Below are positions 16,726 to 26,489 of a stretch of 64,000 nucleotides of DNA, in pieces (within the stretch, counting starts at the first letter, position 1; each line of letters starts with the position of its first letter). The DNA is taken from NCBI RefSeq assembly GCF_004684205.1, contig NZ_SRIO01000001.1, positions 124,001-188,000 of the forward strand. Reading direction: 5' to 3'. The stretch is from Candidatus Macondimonas diazotrophica (lineage in GTDB: Bacteria > Pseudomonadota > Gammaproteobacteria > UBA5335). Under the pieces are notes generated by a model. That model had not been told where the DNA came from. It did not search any database and saw nothing but the letters and a program-made list of their open reading frames with translations. The translations under genes were made by a program, and so were the position numbers.

Positions 16726-17571
16726 TCAGTGACCCCGTGCCTTGCTCATGTCCGCCACTTTTTCCCATTGCTCAGCAACGGATTCCACGGTCGGCTCCTT
16801 GATGCTGGCCCCCTGGTTTTCCATCATCTGGGCACGGAAGAAACGGCCACCGCCTGCCTGCAGAATGAAGCCGTTGGGCGCATCGTCGGTACACAGGTAC
16901 ACCACCCCGGGCGTCACCAGTTCGGGCTTGAGCTGGTCGAGCATGGGTTTGGGCATCAGGCCCTCGGTCATGCGCGTACCCGCAATGGGCGCGATGGCAT
17001 TGGTGCGGATGTTCTTCTTGGCGCCTTCCTTGGCCAGCGTGTTCATGAAGCCGACGATGCCGAGCTTGGCCGCGCTGTAGTTGGTCTGGCCGAAGTTGCC
17101 CCACAGCCCCGAGGCGGAGGTGGTGACGACGATGCGGCCGTATTCCTGCTCGTTCATGATCGGCCAGGCTGCCTTGGTCACCAGCACGGTGCCCATGAGA
17201 TGGACCTCGAGCACCAAGCGGAAATCCTCCATGGTGACATTCTTGAAGCTCTTGTCACGCAGGATGCCGGCGTTGTTGATGAGCACATCGATACGCCCCC
17301 AGGCGTTCATGGCGTCGTCGATCATGCTCTGAGCGCCCTGCGGATCGGCCACCGAACCACCGTTGGCAATCGCCGCACCGCCCATCGCCTTGATCTCCTC
17401 GACAACGGCGGTTGCCGCTTCACTCGAGCCGCCGGTGCCGTCGACGCTGCCGCCAAGATCGTTGACCACGACCTTGGCGCCGCGCCGCGCCAGTTCCAGC
17501 GCATGCGAACGACCCAAGCCGTGGCCCGCGCCGGTGACGATGGCCACTTTCCCTTCGAATCCAAAGCTCAT
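16726..17571 (-). CDS. SDR family protein resembling 3-hydroxyacyl-CoA dehydrogenase of multifunctional enzyme type 2
   Basis: Dehydrogenase of 281 residues that begins MSFGFEGKVAIVTGAGHGLG and has VNDLGGSVDGTG after the second strand. This is a hallmark of the (3R)-hydroxyacyl-CoA dehydrogenase domain of peroxisomal MFE-2/HSD17B4 and its bacterial homologues. Y165 and K169 in NYSAAKLG are the catalytic pair, with serines at SAS (152-154). The ATG at 17571 has GGAGG upstream; the longer frame to 17640 has no such site. With the nearby acyl-CoA dehydrogenase it suggests a beta-oxidation-like or hydroxyacyl-CoA step. Confidence 0.87.
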   Translation of the reverse strand: MSFGFEGKVAIVTGAGHGLGRSHALELARRGAKVVVNDLGGSVDGTGGSSEAATAVVEEIKAMGGAAIANGGSVADPQGAQSMIDDAMNAWGRIDVLINNAGILRDKSFKNVTMEDFRLVLEVHLMGTVLVTKAAWPIMNEQEYGRIVVTTSASGLWGNFGQTNYSAAKLGIVGFMNTLAKEGAKKNIRTNAIAPIAGTRMTEGLMPKPMLDQLKPELVTPGVVYLCTDDAPNGFILQAGGGRFFRAQMMENQGASIKEPTVESVAEQWEKVADMSKARGH

Positions 17572-17661
17572 CGTCCATCCTCCCTGATGTAAACGAGCCA
17601 AATCATACGGCACACGCACCGCATCCCATGAACTTAGCACCGGCCGCAGCGAACCGCCAGG

Positions 17662-19242
17662 CTAAACCCGATGCACCTCCGGCAGGTACTGGAAGAGCCA
17701 GGTTTCGGTCAACGGCTGCTTGCGCAACGGGATGAAACAGCGCAGATCCACCGGCTGGGTGCCTTCGACATCGAGCAGGTCGAATACCGCGCGCCAGCGG
17801 TCGGTTCCGACCACCTTGAGCGTATAGCTGTCCACGATACGGCCGCGTGATGCCCAAATGGTCGGCAACAAGTCGAAACGCTGCGGCATTTCGGCCAGAT
17901 GCGGCCCGGCAAAGTCGATCACGAACTTGCGCGCGTTCTCCGGTCGGATGCCCTTTTCCTGCCCCGGAATCCCGGACCGGCCGATGCGGGTATCGACCAC
18001 ACGCCCGATGCCGTCCTGTGGATAGGGCTCCTGGTCCACCCAGTGCAAGCGATAGTCGAAGGCCCAACGCGATCCCGCCGTGACCGGCGCCTTGGGCAGC
18101 CAATAGGCCACGATGTTGTCGTGGATCTCATCGTTGGTGGGAATTTCAACCAGCTGAACGGTACCCTCCCCCCATTCACCCAGCGGCTCGATCCACAAGG
18201 CTGGCCGACGATCGTAATAGGCGCCGTCATCCTGATAGTGATCGAAGTCGCGATCGCGCTGCAGCAGACCGAAACCGCGCGGGTTGTTGTCGAAGAAACT
18301 GTTGGTCATCACGGACTGCGGGTTGTTGAGCGGCCGCCAAATGCGCTCGCCAGCCCCGGTCCACAAGGCCAGGCCGTCGTTGTCATGAATTTCGGGGCGC
18401 CAATCGGATCCCTGCCGATGATTGGACTCGGAATACCAGAACATGCTGGTCAATGGGGCGATGCCCATGCGGGTGATGGCGGTACGCGGGAACAGTGCCG
18501 CGGAAACGTCCATGGTGATGGTCTTTTCTTTCCGGCAGACGAACCGGTACGCCCCAGCGAGGCTGGGTCCGTCAAGCAGCGCGTAGATCGTGACGGTTTT
18601 TCCGCCCTCGGCTTGCTCCAGCCAGAATTGTGTGAACAGGGGGAATTCTTCGGGTTCGGGCAGCGCCGTATTGATCGCCACACCGCGCGCGGACAAGCCG
18701 TACTGGTCGAACGGCCCGCTGGTGCGGAAATAGCTCGCACCCTGGAAGGCCAGCCAGTCGGGCCCCTCCTTGCCTTCGTTGAGCACCCGAAATCCGGCAA
18801 AACCCAGATCCTTGGGCAGGATCTTGTCGAGGCCCGTGCCGCCATAGGTGAAATAATCCGGCCGATACATCAGCTCGCGGGCCTGGCCATCTTCCAGCAC
18901 ATGGATCTTCACGCCTTGGCGGACCCAGCGATGCAGATGAAAGAACTGTACTCCATGGGGGCGCTCGGCTCCCCCCCACAAGGCCTTGTCCTTGCGATAG
19001 CGCAGCTTCTGGTGCGTATCGAAATCGATCGATTCCAGCGTCGCATCCGCCTTGATTGGACGTGGCTGGAACCGGCGGCCCGCCAAGTCTCGCGCCTGCT
19101 GTTGCAGCGCTTCGAACGAAAAGGGCAATGCCGGCCCGAAGCTCAATCCCTCGGCCTGCGCCCATGCCGACTTGGCCAGCGGGGGCAAACCCGCCCACAG
19201 CATCACCGCCCCGAAACCCTGAAGAAAACCGCGTCGATTCAT
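17662..19242 (-). CDS. opgD: Periplasmic glucan biosynthesis protein, OpgD/MdoD type
   Basis: 526 residues of the MdoG/OpgG family, which acts on the backbone of osmoregulated periplasmic glucans. The N-terminus MNRRGFLQGFG followed by a hydrophobic stretch and AWA is a Tat signal, as in E. coli OpgD; OpgG uses Sec. Family segments are visible: FFHLHRW, the DYFTYGG region, FRTSGPFDQYGLSARG and WIEPLGEWGEG. OpgG/OpgD enzymes were recently described as glucan endo-hydrolases or transferases. No opgH glucosyltransferase is in the window. It stands alone between SDR and zinc-ribbon genes. Confidence 0.92.
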   Translation of the reverse strand: MNRRGFLQGFGAVMLWAGLPPLAKSAWAQAEGLSFGPALPFSFEALQQQARDLAGRRFQPRPIKADATLESIDFDTHQKLRYRKDKALWGGAERPHGVQFFHLHRWVRQGVKIHVLEDGQARELMYRPDYFTYGGTGLDKILPKDLGFAGFRVLNEGKEGPDWLAFQGASYFRTSGPFDQYGLSARGVAINTALPEPEEFPLFTQFWLEQAEGGKTVTIYALLDGPSLAGAYRFVCRKEKTITMDVSAALFPRTAITRMGIAPLTSMFWYSESNHRQGSDWRPEIHDNDGLALWTGAGERIWRPLNNPQSVMTNSFFDNNPRGFGLLQRDRDFDHYQDDGAYYDRRPALWIEPLGEWGEGTVQLVEIPTNDEIHDNIVAYWLPKAPVTAGSRWAFDYRLHWVDQEPYPQDGIGRVVDTRIGRSGIPGQEKGIRPENARKFVIDFAGPHLAEMPQRFDLLPTIWASRGRIVDSYTLKVVGTDRWRAVFDLLDVEGTQPVDLRCFIPLRKQPLTETWLFQYLPEVHRV

Positions 19243-19366
19243 TCTCGCTCCGATAGACTTGGAGAAACTGGAAAAGCGGCTACGCCAGCTGCGTCGCCTG
19301 GTTTACACTCAATGGCACAGATCGATGCACCGGCAGCGAACTGCACTCAACCTGCGAGGCCGAACC

Positions 19367-19606
19367 ATGCCGACCTATGATTATCACTGCCCCGCCAATG
19401 GACGCACGGCTGCCGTTTGGCACAGCATCAGCCGTGAACTCACGACCTGGGCGGAACTGTGTCAGGAAACCGGCGAACCCTTGGGCGATACCCCAGGTGA
19501 TGCCGCCATCGAGCGCCTGATCACCGGCGGCGGCGTAATCACCCGCAACAGCCCATCCGCACCGCTCATGCCCTGCGGCAAACACGCCTGCGGCTGCGCC
19601 CATTGA
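19367..19606 (+). CDS. Small FmdB-like putative zinc-ribbon protein
   Basis: 79-residue protein starting MPTYDYHC, the opening typical of FmdB/CxxC_CxxC_SSSS regulatory zinc ribbons. Unlike the family norm, the first knuckle has a single cysteine (YHCPANG) and the other cysteines are in the last ten residues (CGKHACGCAH). Zinc binding is plausible but not the canonical geometry. The function of such proteins is not established. It is divergent from opgD with 124 bp between the starts. A hairpin after the stop separates it from the convergent acyl-CoA dehydrogenase. Confidence 0.7.
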   Translation: MPTYDYHCPANGRTAAVWHSISRELTTWAELCQETGEPLGDTPGDAAIERLITGGGVITRNSPSAPLMPCGKHACGCAH

Positions 19607-19613
19607 TGAGGCG

Positions 19614-19642
19614 GCGTCCCGCGTCTCGGGCACGCGGGACGC
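19614..19642. terminator. Hairpin between convergent genes
   Basis: A perfect 10-bp stem, GCGTCCCGCG (19614-19623) with CGCGGGACGC (19633-19642), encloses a nine-base loop. It lies between the stops of the zinc-ribbon gene and the acyl-CoA dehydrogenase. There is no T tract, so it is a bidirectional terminator or mRNA 3'-end stabiliser by position. Confidence 0.5.
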
Positions 19643-19648
19643 AGGGCA

Positions 19649-20791
19649 TCACAGGAAGCTGCGGCTGATCAATTCCTTCATGATCTCGTTGGTGCCGCCG
19701 TAGATCTTCTGCACCCGACCGTCGACGAAGGCCTTGGCCACCGGATACTCCAGCATGTAGCCATAGCCGCCATGCAGCTGCAGGCATTCGTCGGTAAGTG
19801 CGCACTGCAGATCGGTGGTCCAGAGTTTGGCCATGGCTGCGGTCGTCACGTCCAGCTTCTTCTGCAGGTGCAGTTCGAGGCACCGATCCACGAAGATGCG
19901 GCCAATGGTCACCTGGGTCTTGAGCTCGGCCAGCTTGAACCGCGTGTTCTGGAACTTGGACAAAGGCTTGCCGAACACCTCACGCTGCTTGACGTAGTCG
20001 ATGGTGTGCTGGAGCACATGCTCGGAGGCGGTGATCGAGCCCATGGCGATGAGCAGGCGTTCCTGCACCAGCTCGCTCATGAGGTAGCCGAAGCCGCCGC
20101 CTTCCTTGCCCAGCAGATTGGCTGCCGGCACCTTGCAGTTGTCGAAGAACAGCTCGGCCGTATCCTGCGCCTTCATGCCGACTTTCTTGAGCTTGCGACC
20201 CTTGTCGAACCCGGGGGTTCCCGCCTCGACCACCAGCAGACTGACACCGGCCGCGCCCTTGCTGGGGTCGGTCTTGCAGATCACGATCACCAGATCCGAC
20301 ATATAGCCGTTGGTGATGAAGGTCTTCTGGCCGTTCAGGATGTAGTGGTCGCCTTCACGCCGGGCGTGGGTCTTGACCGCCTGCAGATCCGAACCCGTGC
20401 CGGGCTCGGTCATGGCGATGGCGCCGATCAGCTCGCCCTTGGCCATGCGCGGCAGCCAGCGCTGTTTCTGTTCGTCGTTGCCGTACTTGAAGATGTAGGG
20501 CGCGACGATTTCATTGTGCAGCATGAAGCCGGGCCCGGAGGCGCCGGCGCGGGTCTGTTCCTCGGCCTGCACCACGGTGAACAGGAAATCGGCCTCCGCG
20601 CCGCCATAGGCCTCCGGCAGCGACATGCACAGCAGGCCCGCCTCGCCGGCCTTGAGCCAGACCTCCCGGGACACCTGTCCGTCCTCTTCCCACTGATCGT
20701 GATAGGGCACCACTTCCTTTTCATAGAAGCGGCGACAGGTCTGGCGAAACATTTCGTGTTCTTCGCTGAAAATCGCACGCGGCTTGTGCAT
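19649..20791 (-). CDS. Acyl-CoA dehydrogenase, long-chain (LCAD)-like
   Basis: FAD flavoenzyme that makes trans-2-enoyl-CoA in fatty-acid beta-oxidation, 380 residues. FAD/substrate segments: AMTEPGTGSDLQAVKT, FITNG, and the C-terminal LQLHGGYGYMLEYPVAKAFVD followed by IYGGTNEIMKELI. The loop where MCAD has its catalytic Glu (YEGT) reads YGGT. The base is therefore probably on helix G, as in LCAD and isovaleryl-CoA dehydrogenase; E in LVQERLLIA is the candidate. The ATG at 20791 has GGAGGAG seven to eleven bases upstream; an ATG at 20812 is less well placed. Electron acceptor would be ETF, not seen in this window. Confidence 0.92.
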   Translation of the reverse strand: MHKPRAIFSEEHEMFRQTCRRFYEKEVVPYHDQWEEDGQVSREVWLKAGEAGLLCMSLPEAYGGAEADFLFTVVQAEEQTRAGASGPGFMLHNEIVAPYIFKYGNDEQKQRWLPRMAKGELIGAIAMTEPGTGSDLQAVKTHARREGDHYILNGQKTFITNGYMSDLVIVICKTDPSKGAAGVSLLVVEAGTPGFDKGRKLKKVGMKAQDTAELFFDNCKVPAANLLGKEGGGFGYLMSELVQERLLIAMGSITASEHVLQHTIDYVKQREVFGKPLSKFQNTRFKLAELKTQVTIGRIFVDRCLELHLQKKLDVTTAAMAKLWTTDLQCALTDECLQLHGGYGYMLEYPVAKAFVDGRVQKIYGGTNEIMKELISRSFL

Positions 20792-20945
20792 GAAGCTCCT
20801 CCAATCATCCATGTTATGAATTTGGTCCAGCGAGCATTATCGCGGCTCGTTGGGGCGCTGCACAGCCCCGCATAACACCCGGATCGATTAACATAACGCA
20901 CGTCTCCCGCGCTCAGCCCGCATGCTCTTTGATAAAGGATCCGCC

Positions 20946-22703
20946 ATGGATCATCGCCAGTCCCTGCCGTTTGCCCAGGCCCTGAAAGACACCCTGAACC
21001 GCGGCTATACGCGTCAGAACGTCATCAGCGACCTCACCGCCGGCGCCACCGTTGGTGTCGTCGCCCTGCCGCTGGCCATGGCATTGGCCATTGCCAGTGG
21101 CGTTGCCCCCCAGCACGGCCTCTATACGGCCATCGTGGCGGGCGCGATCATCGCGCTAACCGGGGGGTCGCGCGTCAATGTGTCGGGCCCCACTGCCGCC
21201 TTCGTCGTGGTCCTGCTTCCCATCGCCCAGCAATTCGGTCTCGGCGGCCTGCTCACCGCGGGTGCCATGGCGGGCGTGATCCTGCTGTTCATGGGCCTGG
21301 CGCGGCTGGGGCGGTTCATCGAACTGGTGCCCTATCCGGTGACGGTGGGCTTCACCAGCGGCATCGCTGTGGTGATCGCTACATTGCAGCTGAAGGATTT
21401 CCTGGGCCTGCCGGTGGGCGCCCTGGACGGCCACTACTGGGATCGGCTGGGCACGTTGCTGGCCGCCGTCCCGGAAATGCATGCCGCCAACGCACTCGTC
21501 GGGGCCACGACCCTGGCCATCATGGTGGCCTGGCCACGGCTGGGGCTACGCTTTCCGGGGCACCTCGTCGCCCTGCTGGCCGGCACCCTGCTGTCGCTGC
21601 TGCTGGCGCGACTCGGACCGGACTGGACCGTGGAGACCATCGGATCCCGATTCACCTGGACGACCGGCGGCCAGAACGGTCAGGGAATTCCGCCGTTTCT
21701 GCCGCAATGGCAATGGCCATGGCTGCAACCCGGCCCGGACGGCAAGCCATTGGGTCTGTCCTTTGGGTTGCTTCAGGACCTGCTGGGACCGGCATTCGCC
21801 ATCGCGATGCTGGGGGCCCTGGAATCACTGCTGTGCGCGGTGGTGGCCGACGGCATGGCCGGGACACGCCATGACCCCAACGCCGAATTGGTCGGGCAGG
21901 GCCTGGGCAACCTGATCGCGCCGTTCTTCGGCGGTGTGGCGGCTACCGCTGCCATCGCCCGCACCGCGACCAACATTCGCGCCGGCGCACACTCGCCGCT
22001 GGCGAGTGTCAGCCATGCCGGCATCGTACTCCTTGCGGTGGTTGCCCTGGCCGACCTGCTGGCCTATCTACCCATGGCCGCGCTGGCCGGCCTGCTGCTG
22101 ATGACGGCCTGGAACATGAGCGAAGCCCGGCACTTCGTGCGCGTACTGCGCCACGCGCCCCGCAGCGATGTGATGGTGTTGCTGACCTGCTTCAGCCTGA
22201 CCATCCTGTTCGACATGGTGGTTGCGGTGACCGTCGGCATGGGCCTGGCGGCGATCCTGTTCATCAAGCGCGTCATCGACCTTACCGAAGGTCGCCTGCT
22301 GAGCAACCACGAGATCGCCGGATCAGAGGGCCCGGAGTTACCCGGCCTCCTGATCTACGACATCAACGGCCCCTTGTTTTTCGGTGCCGCACAAAAGGCC
22401 TTGCGCACCCTGCACACCGTCGATCCGAGCCTGCGCGTGCTCATCCTGGACATGGCCGATGTGCAATTGATGGACATGACGGGGATGACGGCCCTGGAAG
22501 ACCTCATCCGGCAGGCGCATCGACGCCGCCAGACTGTCCTGCTGTGCGGCCTGTCTCCCCGGCTGGTTCTCAAGCTGCGGCGTGTGGGCATCCGCCGGCT
22601 CGTCGGCCGCCTGGAATACGCTCGCAATATGGGCGAAGCGCGGTTGCGCGCCGCCGAACTGCTCGACACGCCGCCGACCACATCGAGTCCGGCGGTTTCC
22701 TGA
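20946..22703 (+). CDS. SulP/SLC26 family anion transporter
   Basis: Inner-membrane transporter of 585 residues: about 12-14 hydrophobic segments, then a C-terminal cytoplasmic STAS domain (about 460-570). The SulP signature near the first helices is DLTAGATVGVVALPLAMALAIASG followed by GLYTAIVAG. The STAS part has LLIYDINGPLFFGAA and VLILDMADVQLMDMTGMTALE. Known substrates in the family include sulfate, bicarbonate and C4-dicarboxylates (DauA); the sequence does not decide between them. AAAGGA precedes the ATG at 20946. It is divergent from the acyl-CoA dehydrogenase. Confidence 0.92.
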   Translation: MDHRQSLPFAQALKDTLNRGYTRQNVISDLTAGATVGVVALPLAMALAIASGVAPQHGLYTAIVAGAIIALTGGSRVNVSGPTAAFVVVLLPIAQQFGLGGLLTAGAMAGVILLFMGLARLGRFIELVPYPVTVGFTSGIAVVIATLQLKDFLGLPVGALDGHYWDRLGTLLAAVPEMHAANALVGATTLAIMVAWPRLGLRFPGHLVALLAGTLLSLLLARLGPDWTVETIGSRFTWTTGGQNGQGIPPFLPQWQWPWLQPGPDGKPLGLSFGLLQDLLGPAFAIAMLGALESLLCAVVADGMAGTRHDPNAELVGQGLGNLIAPFFGGVAATAAIARTATNIRAGAHSPLASVSHAGIVLLAVVALADLLAYLPMAALAGLLLMTAWNMSEARHFVRVLRHAPRSDVMVLLTCFSLTILFDMVVAVTVGMGLAAILFIKRVIDLTEGRLLSNHEIAGSEGPELPGLLIYDINGPLFFGAAQKALRTLHTVDPSLRVLILDMADVQLMDMTGMTALEDLIRQAHRRRQTVLLCGLSPRLVLKLRRVGIRRLVGRLEYARNMGEARLRAAELLDTPPTTSSPAVS

Positions 22704-22737
22704 GCACCGCGTGCGAGGCCCGGTTGACGGGCGGTGC
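22704..22737. terminator. Nested hairpin between SulP gene and tamB
   Basis: GCACCGC (22704-22710) pairs with GCGGTGC (22731-22737), and inside it GCCCG pairs with CGGGC around a GTTGA loop. It fills the 36-bp gap between two convergent genes. No T tract follows, so its terminator role is inferred from position. Confidence 0.4.
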
Positions 22738-22739
22738 GT

Positions 22740-25700
22740 TCACCGTTCCAGGGTATAGATCGCGTCGATACTGGACTGAACGCCGCTTTCGGTTCGCAAT
22801 GTCCAGCGTCGGCTGAGTTCGTAGCGGGTGCGCAGGGTACTCACGGCATTGAAGACGCCCACGCCGTAGCTGATATACAGCCTGGGCGTGAGATAGCGCC
22901 CGAAACTCAACTCACTGGTTGCCACGTCGCCCGAATTGCGAATCTCGACATCCTGTACACCCAGACGACCACCGATACGCTGGGCGAGCAGCTCCCCCCC
23001 CGCCAGACCCAAGGCAGCGGCCGCCCGATTCATGGCGGCGCTGTCATCGCTGCTGGCCTGATTCAACGGCCGCCCGAGCACGAGGTAGGCCAGGGCGTCG
23101 GATTGGGGTAGCAGCGGCGCCGAGAATACCTTCACGTCAGGCTGCTGAAGTAGGCCTCGCACTTCGACGCCGACGGTCTGTTCCTGGAATTCGCGGCTGG
23201 CCCGCAAGTCGAGCCCCGGGCTGTCCAGCGGCACGCCGGTATAGAGAATCCGCCCCCGCTCGATCGTGAGATCCTGACCATAGGCTCGATAGCGCCCATC
23301 AAGCACCAGCTCACCGCTGGCCACCGGCAGGGTCCCTGGGCCTTCACGCAAGCCCAACTGACCGGTGATATCGGTCTTGAGGCCGAATCCTTCGAATCGC
23401 ACCCGATCGCCCAGGATCAGGCGTAGATCCAGATTCCAGGCCAGGGTTTCCGGTTCCGGTTCGGCCGCTGCTCCGACGATGATCTCATCGCTGCTGGGAC
23501 GAACGGTTCCCTCCAATTCCTTGGGCTTGAGCAGGGCCTGCGGCACGGTGAGCTGCCCCTGCACAGACAGGCCGGCCGGCGCGTAGCCCACCTGAATGTC
23601 CGGAGAGACCCACACCTCCGCTTCGGCCGTATTGGCCACCCGAACATCGCGGCCCTTCAGCTGCGCCAGCAATTGCGGTTGACCCGCCTGCAGCTTCAGC
23701 TGCCCCTGCAGCGACAGATCGCCGCCGCCGGATGTGAGTTGCCCGGCAAACTGGAGTTGATCCCCGGCGGTCGGACTCGCCTCCAGCGCGATGTCGCGCA
23801 GCTGCAGACCGGCGACCGGTACGTCGACCGACCCGCCGGCCAAACGTGCACCGCCGGAAAAGACTGGCGCTTGCCACGGACCGCGCCAGGCCAGATCGGC
23901 CGAGAAACGCCCCTGGGGTTGGTCGAGGTGGGGGCTCAGGAGAGTCAGCGCCGCAAGCTCGTCGGTTTCCAGCACCATGCGACCCTCGACCGGCAGACGG
24001 CTGAGCTCCCGCCAGCGCCCGGTGTAGCCCGGCATCGCCAACTGCGCTTCCAGCCGACCCTTCTTGCCCGGCACGCCACTCAACCCGGCGGTGAGCCCAT
24101 CATCTGTTGCTTCACCCGACAAACGCAGCTCGGGTATGGTCAGCAGCCGTTCGGGTGGCAATGAAGCGATGGGACTGCGCCGTTCCACCACCACGCCGTC
24201 CGCGCGCGCGCTCAGCGTCCCTGCAAGGCGCTCCGCATCACCCCGGGCATCCACCGTCGCGCCAATCGTTCCCGCAAGCGTCCATTCATTCCCCACAAGG
24301 ACCCGCCACGGCGCGAGATCCAGATCGGCCAGACGCAGCTGCGCCTGCCACCCGGCACCGCTCCACCGACCATCGGCACACAGCGACTGGCTTGATGCGC
24401 GCAGACAAAGACCCTCGAGGGCGGCGTCCCGCATACTCAGCTGCAACGGCGCCGGCCGATCCAGTTGCCACGGCGCACCGGCCGGGGGGCGAAGCGACAA
24501 CGCCGTCAGCCGCCCCACCCAGCGCTCCTGCGTCCAACCGCCGGCCGACGCCAACTGCAGCGCAAGGTCACGCCGATCGACGGTGAACGACAAGCGGTGG
24601 TCAGCCGGTCGCCCGCGCAGGTCAAGCGTGATCGAATCCACTGTGTTCGATCCCACCTCCAGTTGACGGATCGACGCATCAGCCTGGAGCGGTTCATTTT
24701 TCCCGCCCCAGCTGCCGGACAGATCCAGGACGCTCACCCGCAGCGATTCCATCCGAACCTCACGCGCGGAAGCCTCGAGCTCCACCTGCGGATCGTCCTG
24801 AGGCCCGTCGGCACGCGCATCGAGTTCGGCACGTCCACTTGCACCCGGCCACAGATCGGCAAGATCCGGTACCCGCAAACGAGCCTGCATCGCGATCTGC
24901 GGCCCCCATCGGCCGGTGGCGCGCATCCGCGCCTCACCCGAGCGGACATCCAATTGTTCCAGTGTCCATTCGGATCCCGCACCCTGCAGCGCCAGCCGAC
25001 CCTGAACCGCGCGTCCCCGCAATCGCCCCTGCACCGTGTCGACCTGCAGCTCAGCGGCCAGCCCTGCGTCGTCGCGCTGGCCACGGGTGGAAGCATCGAA
25101 CGCCAGTCGTCCAGGCCAGCGCGCGTCGAGCGCACCCGGATCGAATCCCTGCCCACGCAGGGCGAGATCCCAGGTCAGCTCCGGCGCCCACGCGACCTGG
25201 CCGCGTCCGTCCAGTCGACCCTTGAGCAGATTGCGCGCCTCGATCCGGCTGAACTCAAACGCCTGCCGATTCCCCTCGCCTGCCAGGGCGATGCTGGCCT
25301 GGCCGCCACCGGCCCAAGCGCCCGCCAGGCGCGCTTGCAGGCTCAGGTCATAGCGTGTCGGCTGGCCGCTGATCGAAAGCTTGCCTTCCGGACTGTCCAG
25401 CGCGGTGCCGGGCCAGCGCAGCGCCTCCCAGGACAAATCGGCCTGCAGCACGTCGGTGTCGGCGCCACTGAACACATACTGCCCCTGCCCCCGGACCCGA
25501 CCGATGGGCGCATCCAGCGTCAGACGGTCGATGCGTCCCGAACCGGCATCCACCATGCCGGTGAGTCGGGCATCCCACGGTCCCTCCGGCGCGCCATCGG
25601 CATGCAGTGCCGCCTCGACATCCGCGGCCTGCGCCGTGCCGTTTGCCTGAATGGTTCCGCTCAGCACGACTGCCTCCGGCACATCGGTGCGGAACGCATG

Positions 25701-26489
25701 GGGACGCAGCGCCTCCGTCATCCACTCGGCTTGCCAGCGCAGCGCTCCCAAGGGCTCACTCACCCGTACAGCGAGCTGATAGGCGTAAGGCGGTGCCGCG
25801 GCGTGCGCTACACCGAATTCGATCAGATCTCCGTCCAACGCGAACTCGCCGGTCCAAAGCGGCCAGTCCGGGATCTCGGTTTCAGCGCGCAAGCGCGCCG
25901 AAAACGGCCAGCGGCCAGCGGCCTCGCCGTTCCCGCGACCGCTCAGCTGCAGCCGCGGATGCGCCAGTGCCAACGCATCAACCGCCCACGCGCTGCCGTC
26001 CAGACGCAGATTCGTGATCTGGCCGTCGACGCATTCGGGTTCGGCGTCGCCCGCCTGGTAACACCCGTCATCGAGTTGGAACTGGTCCAAATGCACGGCC
26101 AGCGGCAAACGCAAAGGCGCCGGAAGTGTCGCCTCGCGTGGCGGTTCCGGTTCGGCGGGCGGTTCGTTGCGAAAGCGCATCTGCTGCACGGCCAGCCGTT
26201 CCACATGCAGCGTGCCCCGCAGCAGCGCTGCCGGATGCCAGGCCAGCTCGATCTGTTCAGCCGCCAGGTCCCAGCGATCGCTTCGAACGGTGAGCTGCTC
26301 GATGCGCCATGGCCCTCGCAGAGGACCCTCGAAGCGCACGTAATCAAAAGCGATCGGAGAATGGGGTTGCAGCCATCGAGCCAGACGGTCAGGGCCGTTA
26401 GGCAGCCCCCACAGTGCCAAAAGCAGCGCGACCAGTCCGAACAGCAGCCCGGCAAGCACAGCTGCTGCAATGCGCCATGCCCACCTCAT
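22740..26489 (-). CDS. tamB: TamB, translocation and assembly module subunit
   Basis: Large inner-membrane-anchored periplasmic protein of 1249 residues, similar to the usual 1250-1300. One N-terminal helix (about residues 6-28) is followed by a very long repetitive beta-rich AsmA/VPS13-like region and the conserved C-terminal DUF490 domain (ending ...RTESGVQSSIDAIYTLER). It spans the periplasm with TamA and works in outer-membrane protein insertion and phospholipid transport. The ATG overlaps the tamA stop by four bases (ATGA at 26486-26489). The open frame extends to 26522, but the overlap and the helix position favour 26489. Confidence 0.95.
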   Translation of the reverse strand: MRWAWRIAAAVLAGLLFGLVALLLALWGLPNGPDRLARWLQPHSPIAFDYVRFEGPLRGPWRIEQLTVRSDRWDLAAEQIELAWHPAALLRGTLHVERLAVQQMRFRNEPPAEPEPPREATLPAPLRLPLAVHLDQFQLDDGCYQAGDAEPECVDGQITNLRLDGSAWAVDALALAHPRLQLSGRGNGEAAGRWPFSARLRAETEIPDWPLWTGEFALDGDLIEFGVAHAAAPPYAYQLAVRVSEPLGALRWQAEWMTEALRPHAFRTDVPEAVVLSGTIQANGTAQAADVEAALHADGAPEGPWDARLTGMVDAGSGRIDRLTLDAPIGRVRGQGQYVFSGADTDVLQADLSWEALRWPGTALDSPEGKLSISGQPTRYDLSLQARLAGAWAGGGQASIALAGEGNRQAFEFSRIEARNLLKGRLDGRGQVAWAPELTWDLALRGQGFDPGALDARWPGRLAFDASTRGQRDDAGLAAELQVDTVQGRLRGRAVQGRLALQGAGSEWTLEQLDVRSGEARMRATGRWGPQIAMQARLRVPDLADLWPGASGRAELDARADGPQDDPQVELEASAREVRMESLRVSVLDLSGSWGGKNEPLQADASIRQLEVGSNTVDSITLDLRGRPADHRLSFTVDRRDLALQLASAGGWTQERWVGRLTALSLRPPAGAPWQLDRPAPLQLSMRDAALEGLCLRASSQSLCADGRWSGAGWQAQLRLADLDLAPWRVLVGNEWTLAGTIGATVDARGDAERLAGTLSARADGVVVERRSPIASLPPERLLTIPELRLSGEATDDGLTAGLSGVPGKKGRLEAQLAMPGYTGRWRELSRLPVEGRMVLETDELAALTLLSPHLDQPQGRFSADLAWRGPWQAPVFSGGARLAGGSVDVPVAGLQLRDIALEASPTAGDQLQFAGQLTSGGGDLSLQGQLKLQAGQPQLLAQLKGRDVRVANTAEAEVWVSPDIQVGYAPAGLSVQGQLTVPQALLKPKELEGTVRPSSDEIIVGAAAEPEPETLAWNLDLRLILGDRVRFEGFGLKTDITGQLGLREGPGTLPVASGELVLDGRYRAYGQDLTIERGRILYTGVPLDSPGLDLRASREFQEQTVGVEVRGLLQQPDVKVFSAPLLPQSDALAYLVLGRPLNQASSDDSAAMNRAAAALGLAGGELLAQRIGGRLGVQDVEIRNSGDVATSELSFGRYLTPRLYISYGVGVFNAVSTLRTRYELSRRWTLRTESGVQSSIDAIYTLER

